Source: Candidatus Sumerlaeota bacterium
GTDB taxonomy: Bacteria > Sumerlaeota > T1SED10-198M
NCBI GenBank assembly: GCA_003554345.1
Contig: PWGE01000449.1
Location: 1 to 5,284 of the forward strand
Direction: 5' to 3'
DNA: 5,284 bases
The position numbers were made by a program, and so were the translations under genes. This document shows, piece by piece, positions 1 to 5,103 of the stretch. The notes beneath the pieces were generated by a model that had not been told where the DNA came from, did no database searches, and saw only the letters and a list, made by a program, of their open reading frames with translations. How positions within the stretch are numbered: the first letter of the stretch is position 1; each line of letters starts with the position of its first letter.

Positions 1-13
1 TATAACCAATAAT

Positions 14-32
14 TAGGTAACTACGTTACCTA
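14..32. repeat. Perfect inverted repeat, 8-bp arms
   Basis: The arms TAGGTAAC (14-21) and GTTACCTA (25-32) are exact reverse complements around a 3-base spacer TAC. The inner part GTAAC/GTTAC resembles, but is not the same as, the TTAAC/GTTAA arms of the array that starts at 144. It could be a diverged operator or an outlying member of the same binding-site family. No gene accompanies it in the window. Confidence 0.6.
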
Positions 33-70
33 TATTATGGTAGGTGCATCTACGCAATAATGAGTAACTC

Positions 71-106
71 AATTATTGGTAGATACCAATTATTCCTATA
101 GGAATA
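71..106. repeat. A/T-rich dyad plus 16-bp perfect palindrome
   Basis: ATTGGT (75-80) and ACCAAT (85-90) form an inverted repeat around AGAT. The 10-mer AATTATTGGT (71-80) is also the exact reverse complement of ACCAATAATT at 5-14. Directly after it, 91-106 reads TATTCCTATAGGAATA, a perfect 16-bp palindrome. These symmetric elements cluster just upstream of the A/T repeat at 119-142 and may be protein-binding sites of an origin or regulatory region. Their function is inference. Confidence 0.55.
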
Positions 107-118
107 TAATCCGATTTA

Positions 119-142
119 TATAATTATATAATTATATAATTA
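119..142. repeat. Triple 8-bp A/T repeat, candidate DNA-unwinding element
   Basis: Three exact tandem copies of TATAATTA (119-126, 127-134, 135-142) make a 24-bp stretch without any G or C, inside a longer A/T run from about 114. It ends one base before the first dyad site of the array. An A/T-only tandem repeat next to an array of short iterated sites is the usual arrangement of iteron-type replication origins, where the A/T block melts first. The repeat is seen directly; the unwinding role is inferred. Confidence 0.55.
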
Positions 143-143
143 C

Positions 144-515
144 TTAACAATTGTTAAGTCATTAACGGTGTTACAATCGTTAATGTCTTAACGGTGTTTA
201 ATATAATGCGTGATGGATAATAAACAATCGTTAAGGTCGCATTAACAATCGTTAAACGTTTAACAATCGTTAACCCTTAACGGCGTTAAACTTAACAATC
301 GTTAAATTCGACTTAACGCCGTTAATATTTTTCCAAAAAAATATAAGCCTTAACAATTGTTAAATCCTTAACGCTGTTAAACAATCTTAACGCTGTTAAC
401 CGTCTTAACAATCGTTAAAAGCCATCTCAACACCGTTAAAGTTAACAATCGTTAAGACCTTCACAATCGTTAAGTCCGGATTAAACGGCGTTAAGACCGG
501 GTTAACAATTGCTAA
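144..515. repeat. Array of 19 short dyad sites in two spacing classes
   Basis: The stretch is packed with inverted half-sites YGTTAA. Class A sites (14 bp, TTAACA-AT-YGTTAA) lie at 144-157, 170-183 (degenerate), 221-234, 242-255, 260-273, 292-305, 350-363, 405-418, 442-455, 460-473 and 502-515. Class B sites (13 bp, one G or C between the hexamers) lie at 162-174, 188-200, 277-289, 313-325, 368-380, 387-399, 427-439 and 482-494. Many are exact; several carry one mismatch. Most gaps between sites are 2-8 bp, so centres fall about 15-22 bp apart; two larger gaps lie at 201-220 and 326-349. Non-palindromic class A sites all point the same way. This is not a CRISPR array: units are too short and there are no uniform spacers. 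Likely roles are origin iterons, a partition site, a multi-operator or a packaging recognition region; none can be chosen from sequence alone. Confidence 0.85.
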
Positions 516-826
516 CCCTACCCCCCGTCGAGCGGTAAGGTGACTACATACGTCCTGGAGCCGATTTTCAAAACTTTCTATTGAAGTCATATTAGGGCAC
601 AACTAGCCGCCTAGCGGTCGCCCACGGCCGTCCTACGCCTGCCCTACTACGGCCTCACGGAGCACCTATAGCACCGATTCTAAACATTGCCGAGAAGGGG
701 CCTTCCCGGGCCGTGAGCGCAATTTCTGCCCTCGAGACATAGTAGGGTACGGGTAAGGGCTCCGAATCGATTCTAGGGGCACTTTTTCGGACGTTAGGCG
801 GGGCTCCCCTCCCTCCTTCCCTCGAT
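516..826. other. Gene-free G/C-rich region with inverted repeats
   Basis: I find no supportable gene here: stop codons occur in all three + frames and no start with a Shine-Dalgarno sequence heads a useful reading frame. Composition changes sharply from the A/T-rich array to G/C-rich DNA, most clearly after about 600. Inverted repeats include CCGC/GCGG (607-610 with 614-617), GGCCGT/ACGGCC (626-631 with 649-654), CCCTACTA/TAGTAGGG (642-649 with 740-747), CTCACGG/CCGTGAG (654-660 with 711-717), GAAGG/CCTTC (694-698 with 701-705) and the palindrome GAATCGATTC (764-773). The octamer CGATTCTA appears twice (675-682, 768-775). It may be a long leader, a structured RNA or a DNA recognition site near the terminase genes. 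No tRNA fits. Confidence 0.5.
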
Positions 827-848
827 ATGACCGAAAAGTATTTATATT
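827..848 (+). promoter_or_regulatory. Archaeal promoter P1 (BRE and TATA box)
   Basis: The purine-rich stretch CGAAAAG (832-838) is directly followed by the A/T-only box TATTTATATT (839-848), matching the archaeal order of BRE then TATA box. Transcription would begin about 25 bases further on, near 869-872, leaving a leader of roughly 35 bases before the ATG at 905. The first ten bases, ATGACCGAAA (827-836), recur at the same offset in the promoter of the portal gene. A second TATA-like run at 858-867 could give a shorter leader. The promoter probably serves the terminase gene cluster. Confidence 0.65.
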
Positions 849-893
849 AGAAGCGACATATACTATAGCACGCTTTGTCGGCCGTGCGCCGGC

Positions 894-904
894 GGGAGGA
901 TTTT
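894..904 (+). promoter_or_regulatory. Shine-Dalgarno that sets the start at 905
   Basis: GGGAGGA (894-900) lies just before ATG at 905. The same frame could be extended to a TTG at 875, but that codon would sit only a few bases after the predicted transcription start and has no ribosome site, so 905 is preferred. Confidence 0.7.
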
Positions 905-1096
905 ATGATAGAGCGATTGAACGAAATGAGCAAGATTGCGGACCGCTATGGCGACACCCAGGGCGTGATGGGGCTCTCCTACGAGGATTCCATACACGAG
1001 GCGACCGGCAAGCCCATCACCACCTACATCATCATTGTGGAGCGGGCCGATGGCTGTGGCACGGAGGACAAATATGAAAAGCGTCATTACGGATGA
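905..1096 (+). CDS. Hypothetical protein, 63 aa
   Basis: This is a short first gene behind promoter P1 that I do not recognise. It begins at ATG 905 after a strong GGGAGGA ribosome site. The N-terminal half (residues 1-33) is mostly polar and probably helical, starting MIERLNEMSKIADRYGD. The second half holds a hydrophobic beta-like run TTYIIIVERA (about residues 39-48) and ends in a charged tail. It has no signal peptide, membrane span, cysteine cluster or catalytic motif. Its last 23 bases overlap the next gene in another frame, so the two are probably translationally linked. Small genes ahead of terminase genes in tailed viruses are often DNA-binding or packaging accessories, but nothing here shows that function. 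I am fairly confident it is a real gene because of the promoter, ribosome site and overlap. Confidence 0.65.
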   Translation: MIERLNEMSKIADRYGDTQGVMGLSYEDSIHEATGKPITTYIIIVERADGCGTEDKYEKRHYG

Positions 1097-1532
1097 GGCC
1101 GACAAGCGCTTCATGCGCTACTACGACATGACCGCCGACGAGTTGCGGGCCGATGCGCCGCCCGTCTTGCGCAAGTCGCCGCTGTTCAAGGGGCTCGAAA
1201 AGATGAGGCGGATTCTCGCCATCTATCGGGCCCTCGAGCACTACACGCACAGCACCATGAGTGAGGTCGAATATTACACCCTTGCCATCAAGCAATACGA
1301 GGCCGAGGAGCGGCTCAAGGTCTCTGACGGGGAAGACGTGAAGCAAGACGAGGAGACACGCAAACTGTTCTCCGACGTCACCGAGGCACTGCAGGCGTGG
1401 CGCAAAGAGCGGCGGCAACAGATGACGAGCCTCGCCGATATACAGTTGCGGTTCGCTGAGGCACGGGCACAGCACGGCTCCGTCCTGGACATGAACTTCG
1501 AGCAATTGGAGGAGAGCCGGGACGATGAGTGA
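1074..1532 (+). CDS. Candidate small terminase subunit, 152 aa
   Basis: The gene starts at ATG 1074 behind GGAGGA (1063-1068), inside the end of the previous gene. A TTG at 1035 in the same frame lacks such a site. The product is highly charged and looks almost wholly helical: residues 7-17 and 20-27 lead into RKSPLFKGLEKMRRILAIYR (33-52). A long acidic and basic region follows (62-82, 90-135), with predicted coiled-coil character around 92-132, and an acidic tail ends it. It has no clear helix-turn-helix. The assignment rests on position (directly upstream of and overlapping TerL by 8 bp), size and helix content, all typical of small terminase subunits, which form rings that recognise viral DNA and regulate TerL. 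Small terminases diverge quickly, so missing sequence similarity is not evidence against. It could instead be another packaging accessory. It is certainly a gene; its role is inferred. Confidence 0.6.
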   Translation: MKSVITDEADKRFMRYYDMTADELRADAPPVLRKSPLFKGLEKMRRILAIYRALEHYTHSTMSEVEYYTLAIKQYEAEERLKVSDGEDVKQDEETRKLFSDVTEALQAWRKERRQQMTSLADIQLRFAEARAQHGSVLDMNFEQLEESRDDE

Positions 1533-3150
1533 AATCGTGCAGAGCGCAGTCGTCGACGTGTCTCGCATCCCTAAGATGTACGAGGTTATCGGGCGGTCCA
1601 TCACCCCGCTCCAGTTCGAGACCCGCAAAGAGATAATGCGGCGATACGAGGAGCACTTGGAGGCGGCGGAGAGTAACAGCGACCTCTACTGGCGCCTCTG
1701 GAACGACTTTCCCTGTTGGTGCCTGAACTTCCTCACCGACGACTCGGACAACCCGATGTTCCTCACCAAGTGGCAGGTGGACTTCGCACACCTTTTCCAG
1801 ACCAAGAAGTACCTGATGTCGCTCCAGTGCCGTAAGGGCGGCAAGACCACCATCCTTGCAGCCATCGCAGCCCATATGGCGTGCGGCTTCGACCGCAAGC
1901 GATATACGGTGTTCTCGCCCTCGGCGTCACAGTCCTTCATTTTCGAGAAGGCGAGGGAGTACATAAGGCTTTCGCCGTTCCTGAAGAACGTCTTCTTCGA
2001 TGAGAAGAAAGGCGCACAGAACACTAGCGAGCGCATCAAGTCCGTGCTGGGCGTGGTGATAAACAACTCGGCCGTGTCGGCGCAGTCTCTTGTCTCCAAG
2101 CGTGGTGAGTACGGGGACGGGGTGTTGCTCGACGAGACACAGGACATTCCCAGGGACGTGAAGGAGACTGAGTTGGAGCCCATCATATCCGATACATACA
2201 GCGAGGGCGGGAAGCGGTACGTGCAGATTGGGACGCCCAACCTGAAGCGCAACCCGAACCTACTTACAGAGTGGAACTGGTATAACGACCGGGCCAACCC
2301 GGACTCGCCAAACCACAACCCGGATTACGGCGTCTTCACGCTGAACTGCTGGGAGGCCATCGACCAGGGTTGTCTGGACCGGCAATACGTGCTGGACATG
2401 AGGGACCGCATGACGCCCGACGACTTTGCCATGGAATATCTGGCGGAGTTCCCGGAGGTATCTACCCGGTTCTTCACCCTCTCACTGCTGGACCGGTTGA
2501 GGTATGCGGATTCCTTTCACGAGAACCCAAGAAGCCCGATGTACGAGTATGCTATGGCCGTGGACTGGGGTTTCAAGCACGACCGCACGCAGATACTGGT
2601 GGGAGAGTACCGCAAGGAAGACGACAAGATGCAGTACATCTACTGGGAGGAGATAGACCCACGAGATGGGGAGACACCCTACGAGGTGCAGGCGAGGCGT
2701 GTGAAGCGCATCTACCACCACTTTGGGTGCAGATGGTTCTGTCCCGATTTAACAAGCAACCAGGAATGGGCGCTGGGACCGCTCACGCAGGCCGAGGAGG
2801 GCGCACCGGGTATCCCCATCACACACTTCTATCATCACAACCCCAGTTCGCCGGGATTCAGGGCGAGCGGCCACACCAACTTCTCCATGTGGGCTAACCA
2901 CCGGGAGCAGATGTACAGCGGCCGCATACAGGTGCCGACGCAAGGCGCCAAGGAGACACAGTTCTTCGACAAATTTGTGAAGGAGCATCACGAACTGCAA
3001 CAGCGGGATGCCGGCCACGGGGCTTACAAGATATTGAGCGAGCCCAAGAACGGCTTCAAGGACTTGGCTGTCACGGCGGGTATGTTGTCGCTGTTCGTGG
3101 CTGAGAAGGGAAAAAGAACCAAGGCGTTCTTTGGAATGGGAGGCTGGTAA
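1525..3150 (+). CDS. terL: Terminase large subunit (packaging ATPase and nuclease)
   Basis: This is the motor that cuts concatemeric viral DNA and pumps it through the portal into the prohead using ATP. At 541 aa it has full family length. The N-terminal ATPase domain shows a terminase-type Walker A, CRKGGKTT (residues 102-109, Lys107), after the adenine-side segment TKWQVDFAHL (81-90). Walker B is VLLDETQD (200-207, Asp203 and Glu204), and the coupling motif is VQIGTPN (233-239). The C-terminal RNase H-like nuclease domain shows AMAVDWGFKHD (343-353, Asp347), WFCPDLT (404-410, Asp408) and GFKDLAVTAGMLSL (510-523, Asp513), the expected three acidic residues. No motif is missing, so it is probably active. 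It starts at ATG 1525, overlapping the preceding gene by 8 bp, with GGAGGAG at 1508-1514 as ribosome site. Two small genes separate it from the portal. Confidence 0.95.
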   Translation: MSEIVQSAVVDVSRIPKMYEVIGRSITPLQFETRKEIMRRYEEHLEAAESNSDLYWRLWNDFPCWCLNFLTDDSDNPMFLTKWQVDFAHLFQTKKYLMSLQCRKGGKTTILAAIAAHMACGFDRKRYTVFSPSASQSFIFEKAREYIRLSPFLKNVFFDEKKGAQNTSERIKSVLGVVINNSAVSAQSLVSKRGEYGDGVLLDETQDIPRDVKETELEPIISDTYSEGGKRYVQIGTPNLKRNPNLLTEWNWYNDRANPDSPNHNPDYGVFTLNCWEAIDQGCLDRQYVLDMRDRMTPDDFAMEYLAEFPEVSTRFFTLSLLDRLRYADSFHENPRSPMYEYAMAVDWGFKHDRTQILVGEYRKEDDKMQYIYWEEIDPRDGETPYEVQARRVKRIYHHFGCRWFCPDLTSNQEWALGPLTQAEEGAPGIPITHFYHHNPSSPGFRASGHTNFSMWANHREQMYSGRIQVPTQGAKETQFFDKFVKEHHELQQRDAGHGAYKILSEPKNGFKDLAVTAGMLSLFVAEKGKRTKAFFGMGGW

Positions 3151-3152
3151 CT

Positions 3153-3398
3153 ATGGAAAAGACGGCAAGCGACGTGATGTACTACGGCGAGCCACTCGAG
3201 GACGACGAACTCCGGGACCTGCTAAACGAGAAGGTCCGCAAACTGGAGGCCGTTGAAGGCGAACTGAGCCGCTGGAAAAGCGTCCACTATGAGGCGGAGA
3301 TTGCAAAAGACTGTTTCGAGGACGAGCGCATCAATCTGCTCGTTGACGTCTACGACATCGAGTCCGAACTCGAGCGGAGGTACCTTGAGCGGGAATAA
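3153..3398 (+). CDS. Hypothetical coiled-coil protein, 81 aa
   Basis: The gene starts two bases after the TerL stop, with GGGAGG (3138-3143, inside the end of terL) as ribosome site. The product is acidic and charged. Residues 16-60 read as a long amphipathic helix with heptad-like hydrophobics (for example LRDLLNEKVRKLEAVEGEL, 20-38), followed by a second helix, INLLVDVYDIESELERRYLE (60-79). It carries no enzyme motif, membrane span or signal peptide. Its single cysteine (residue 54) has no partner. The form suggests a small oligomerising or scaffold-like partner, perhaps of the terminase or of the helix-turn-helix protein encoded next, but I do not recognise the family. Its last 14 bases overlap the next gene. 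Operon position and ribosome site make it a likely real gene. Confidence 0.75.
   Translation: MEKTASDVMYYGEPLEDDELRDLLNEKVRKLEAVEGELSRWKSVHYEAEIAKDCFEDERINLLVDVYDIESELERRYLERE
3376..3387 (+). promoter_or_regulatory. Shine-Dalgarno that sets a TTG start
   Basis: GGAGGT (3376-3381) is a full anti-Shine-Dalgarno match ending three bases before TTG at 3385. The only ATG that would extend this frame upstream, at 3289, lies deep inside the previous gene and would encode a low-complexity Ser/Thr-rich shadow. TTG is therefore the preferred start. Confidence 0.65.
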
Positions 3399-3777
3399 TG
3401 GCTCCAAACGACCCTATCCGCCCCGCTATCGGGACAGTACATGGTACGGGGAGACGTCAAGCGGCTTCCATTCCGGCATCAATGACGCACTGGTGTTGTT
3501 GAAGGCCGTGTGGGAGCACCGGCATCACCCGGATTATTGGGAAGGTCAGACACAGGAGAAACTCTCTGAGTGGACCGGCGGCACAATATCCCAACAGCGT
3601 GTATCCCGTTTATTGAACCCCGAGCAGGACGAGACCTACTACCGGCGACGGGGTTCGCTCACCGATTTCCTTTCGGTGACGGCGGAGAAATACGGATATA
3701 GATTTGTAGCGCCACGGAAACGAGGGTTCCTGATTGACGTGTATGATAGGCGGCCCATTGGGGAGTATGAGGAATGA
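3385..3777 (+). CDS. Helix-turn-helix DNA-binding protein, 130 aa, TTG start
   Basis: The start is TTG 3385, chosen because GGAGGT sits immediately upstream; it overlaps the previous gene by 14 bp. The first 30 residues are basic and aromatic and probably disordered. The helix GINDALVLLKAVWEH (31-45) follows. The segment TQEKLSEWTGGTISQQRVSRLLN (56-78) fits a helix-turn-helix of the Cro/XRE type: QEKLSEW as first helix, a turn with Gly65-Gly66, and SQQRVSRLLN as recognition helix. A basic patch YYRRRG (85-90), a further helix SLTDFLSVTAEKYG (91-104) and a basic beta-like end RFVAPRKRGFLIDVYDRR (106-123) follow. It could be a regulator of the portal promoter lying directly downstream, or the ligand of the dyad array at 144-515. 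A role as a DNA-recognition packaging subunit is also possible. Helix-turn-helix identification is by eye; the function is inferred. Confidence 0.7.
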   Translation: MSGNNGSKRPYPPRYRDSTWYGETSSGFHSGINDALVLLKAVWEHRHHPDYWEGQTQEKLSEWTGGTISQQRVSRLLNPEQDETYYRRRGSLTDFLSVTAEKYGYRFVAPRKRGFLIDVYDRRPIGEYEE

Positions 3778-3793
3778 CCGAAACCTTTAAATA
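3774..3793 (+). promoter_or_regulatory. Archaeal promoter P2 for the portal gene
   Basis: CCGAAACC (3778-3785) followed by TTTAAATA (3786-3793) makes a textbook BRE and TATA box. Transcription should start near 3813-3817, giving a leader of about 20 bases that includes the ribosome site GAGGG (3823-3827) before ATG 3835. The promoter begins within the stop codon of the preceding helix-turn-helix gene. ATGACCGAAA (3774-3783) is identical to the 5' part of P1. This splits the window into two transcription units. Confidence 0.75.
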
Positions 3794-3834
3794 CCGTCGA
3801 ATCTTTACCCATAAATATCTATGAGGGCAGTATC

Positions 3835-5103
3835 ATGGGCAGACACAGTAAACAAACCGAAGTAGGGGCAGGCACCCTTTATGCACAGGCATCTGGTGTC
3901 TCTTTTCAAGGCAAGACATACACGCCGTACGATGGCGACCTGTACAAATTGATAGAGGGAGTCGTGTATCCCCAGTACCTTTTTCACGCCTACGATGAGA
4001 GTTACCGCACCAACCCATATACCCGTGGCTTTGTCGACTATCTCTACAGGCACATCCTGGGTTCAGGGTGGCACGTAGAGGGGCCGGGAGCCAACGAGGT
4101 AGAAGATTTTTTCAAGAAAGACCAAACCATTAGGAAACTCAATAGCGGGATACTGTTCTCCGGATGCCTTTACGGCAATTCGTATATGGACTTCAGAACC
4201 CAAGGCTTTAATGGCCCACTGTCCTCAACAAAACTATTGAAGCCCCACGACATTGCCGTGAAATTTGAGCATGACAAAGAAGGGTATTTCAACTACGAGA
4301 AACGTGAGTATACCCAGGGCGGGCGGCAATTGCGGGATTCGCATCTGTTCCACTTCTTACTGAACCCTGCGCCATTTGAACCACTTTCTGAGGCGCCGCT
4401 CCGCCCAACCCTTTTATTCCTGACCATGTTGCACGATTCTAACGGCGACATTGGGATGGCGATTAAGAGGGCGGCCTATGCGCCGTATCTGGCGAAACTC
4501 GACCTGGAGGGATTGGACCCGAAGGACAAGAAGCAGGCCATCGAGGCTTTTGCGAAGGAGATGGAGGAAGTGCAGTCGGCCCGTACTAACTGGGTTATTG
4601 ACCAGAAGCACGATATGGGCTTTATCGGGTCGCTCGGCGGAGGCGCCGGTGCGCTGTCGATGCCGACCAACGACCTGCTCGAACCCGTCTTCGCAATATC
4701 CATGATGACCTTCGGGATACCGCTCGGTATGTTCCTCCAGACGGGCGCCAACAAGGCAATTCTGCGTGAGCAGATAGAAGACTCCATTATCTTCTACAAC
4801 AACATCAGGAGCCGGTTCCGCAACGAGATTGAGGAACTGGTGTTTCCCCGCATCACCGACAAAGAGGTCGAATTGGTGTGGGATATGCCGTCGCTATCCG
4901 GATACGAGATGAAGGAGACGGTGGCACGGCTGACGGAACTCATCAACGCCGGCATCATAACTGCTGACCAGGCTTACGAGTACATCAACTTCGAGAGCCT
5001 ATCCGGTAAGGAGCGAGACATATCACGGCTCGCCGGGCAAGTGGTGAGCGGCAACCGGCCTTATGAAGACATCCCGGAACCGAGGGAGGTGGACAGAGAA
5101 TGA
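3835..5103 (+). CDS. Phage portal protein, 422 aa
   Basis: Portal proteins form the dodecameric ring at the capsid vertex through which TerL packages DNA and to which the tail attaches. Assignment rests on the downstream position from TerL and on family-like segments. The N-terminal wing includes YRTNPYTRGFVDYLYRHILG (57-76). A middle region gives LKPHDIAVKFE (135-145) and the turn PFEPLSEAPLRPTLLFLTML (180-199), the usual portal pattern before the clip and stem. The stem and crown side has MTFGIPLGMFLQTGANKA (291-308), then a long helix REQIEDSIIFYNNIRSRFRN (311-330). The C-terminal ELINAGIITADQAYEYINFE (368-387) is a typical portal end. At 422 aa it is compact for the HK97/SPP1-like families but complete. 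It has its own promoter and the weak ribosome site GAGGG. G+C in two 60-base samples of the first half was about 47%, against about 58% in one sample of the second half. Confidence 0.85.
   Translation: MGRHSKQTEVGAGTLYAQASGVSFQGKTYTPYDGDLYKLIEGVVYPQYLFHAYDESYRTNPYTRGFVDYLYRHILGSGWHVEGPGANEVEDFFKKDQTIRKLNSGILFSGCLYGNSYMDFRTQGFNGPLSSTKLLKPHDIAVKFEHDKEGYFNYEKREYTQGGRQLRDSHLFHFLLNPAPFEPLSEAPLRPTLLFLTMLHDSNGDIGMAIKRAAYAPYLAKLDLEGLDPKDKKQAIEAFAKEMEEVQSARTNWVIDQKHDMGFIGSLGGGAGALSMPTNDLLEPVFAISMMTFGIPLGMFLQTGANKAILREQIEDSIIFYNNIRSRFRNEIEELVFPRITDKEVELVWDMPSLSGYEMKETVARLTELINAGIITADQAYEYINFESLSGKERDISRLAGQVVSGNRPYEDIPEPREVDRE

Noticed and set aside
144-515. CRISPR array
   Set aside because: Repeat units are only 13-14 bp, come in two forms, and are separated by 2-8 bases rather than uniform spacers of 30 or more.
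405-602. 65-aa reading frame on the - strand
   Set aside because: It reads through the dyad array, so its LTIV-like repeats are translation of the DNA repeat. It has no convincing ribosome site or family resemblance.
755-785. Possible tRNA T-arm around CCGAATCGATTC
   Set aside because: No acceptor stem, D-arm or anticodon arm can be placed around it; the core is simply a 10-bp palindrome.
875-904. Upstream TTG start for the 63-aa gene
   Set aside because: It would lie almost at the predicted transcription start with no ribosome site, while ATG 905 has GGGAGGA directly before it.
1032-1875. Long - strand frames opposite the terminase genes (up to 198 aa)
   Set aside because: They lie antisense to well-supported genes in G/C-rich DNA, have no promoter or ribosome site, and show no recognisable protein features.
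2370-2897. 175-aa + strand frame inside terL
   Set aside because: It sits wholly within the conserved nuclease half of TerL in another frame; its translation is Gly/Arg/Pro-rich and has no start signals.
3289-3384. ATG extension of the helix-turn-helix gene
   Set aside because: The extension overlaps most of the upstream gene and encodes a Ser/Thr/Arg-rich shadow, while TTG 3385 has a perfect ribosome site.
3810-3819. Second TATA-like box before the portal gene
   Set aside because: Transcription from it would begin after the portal ATG at 3835; the box at 3786-3793 has better spacing and a BRE.
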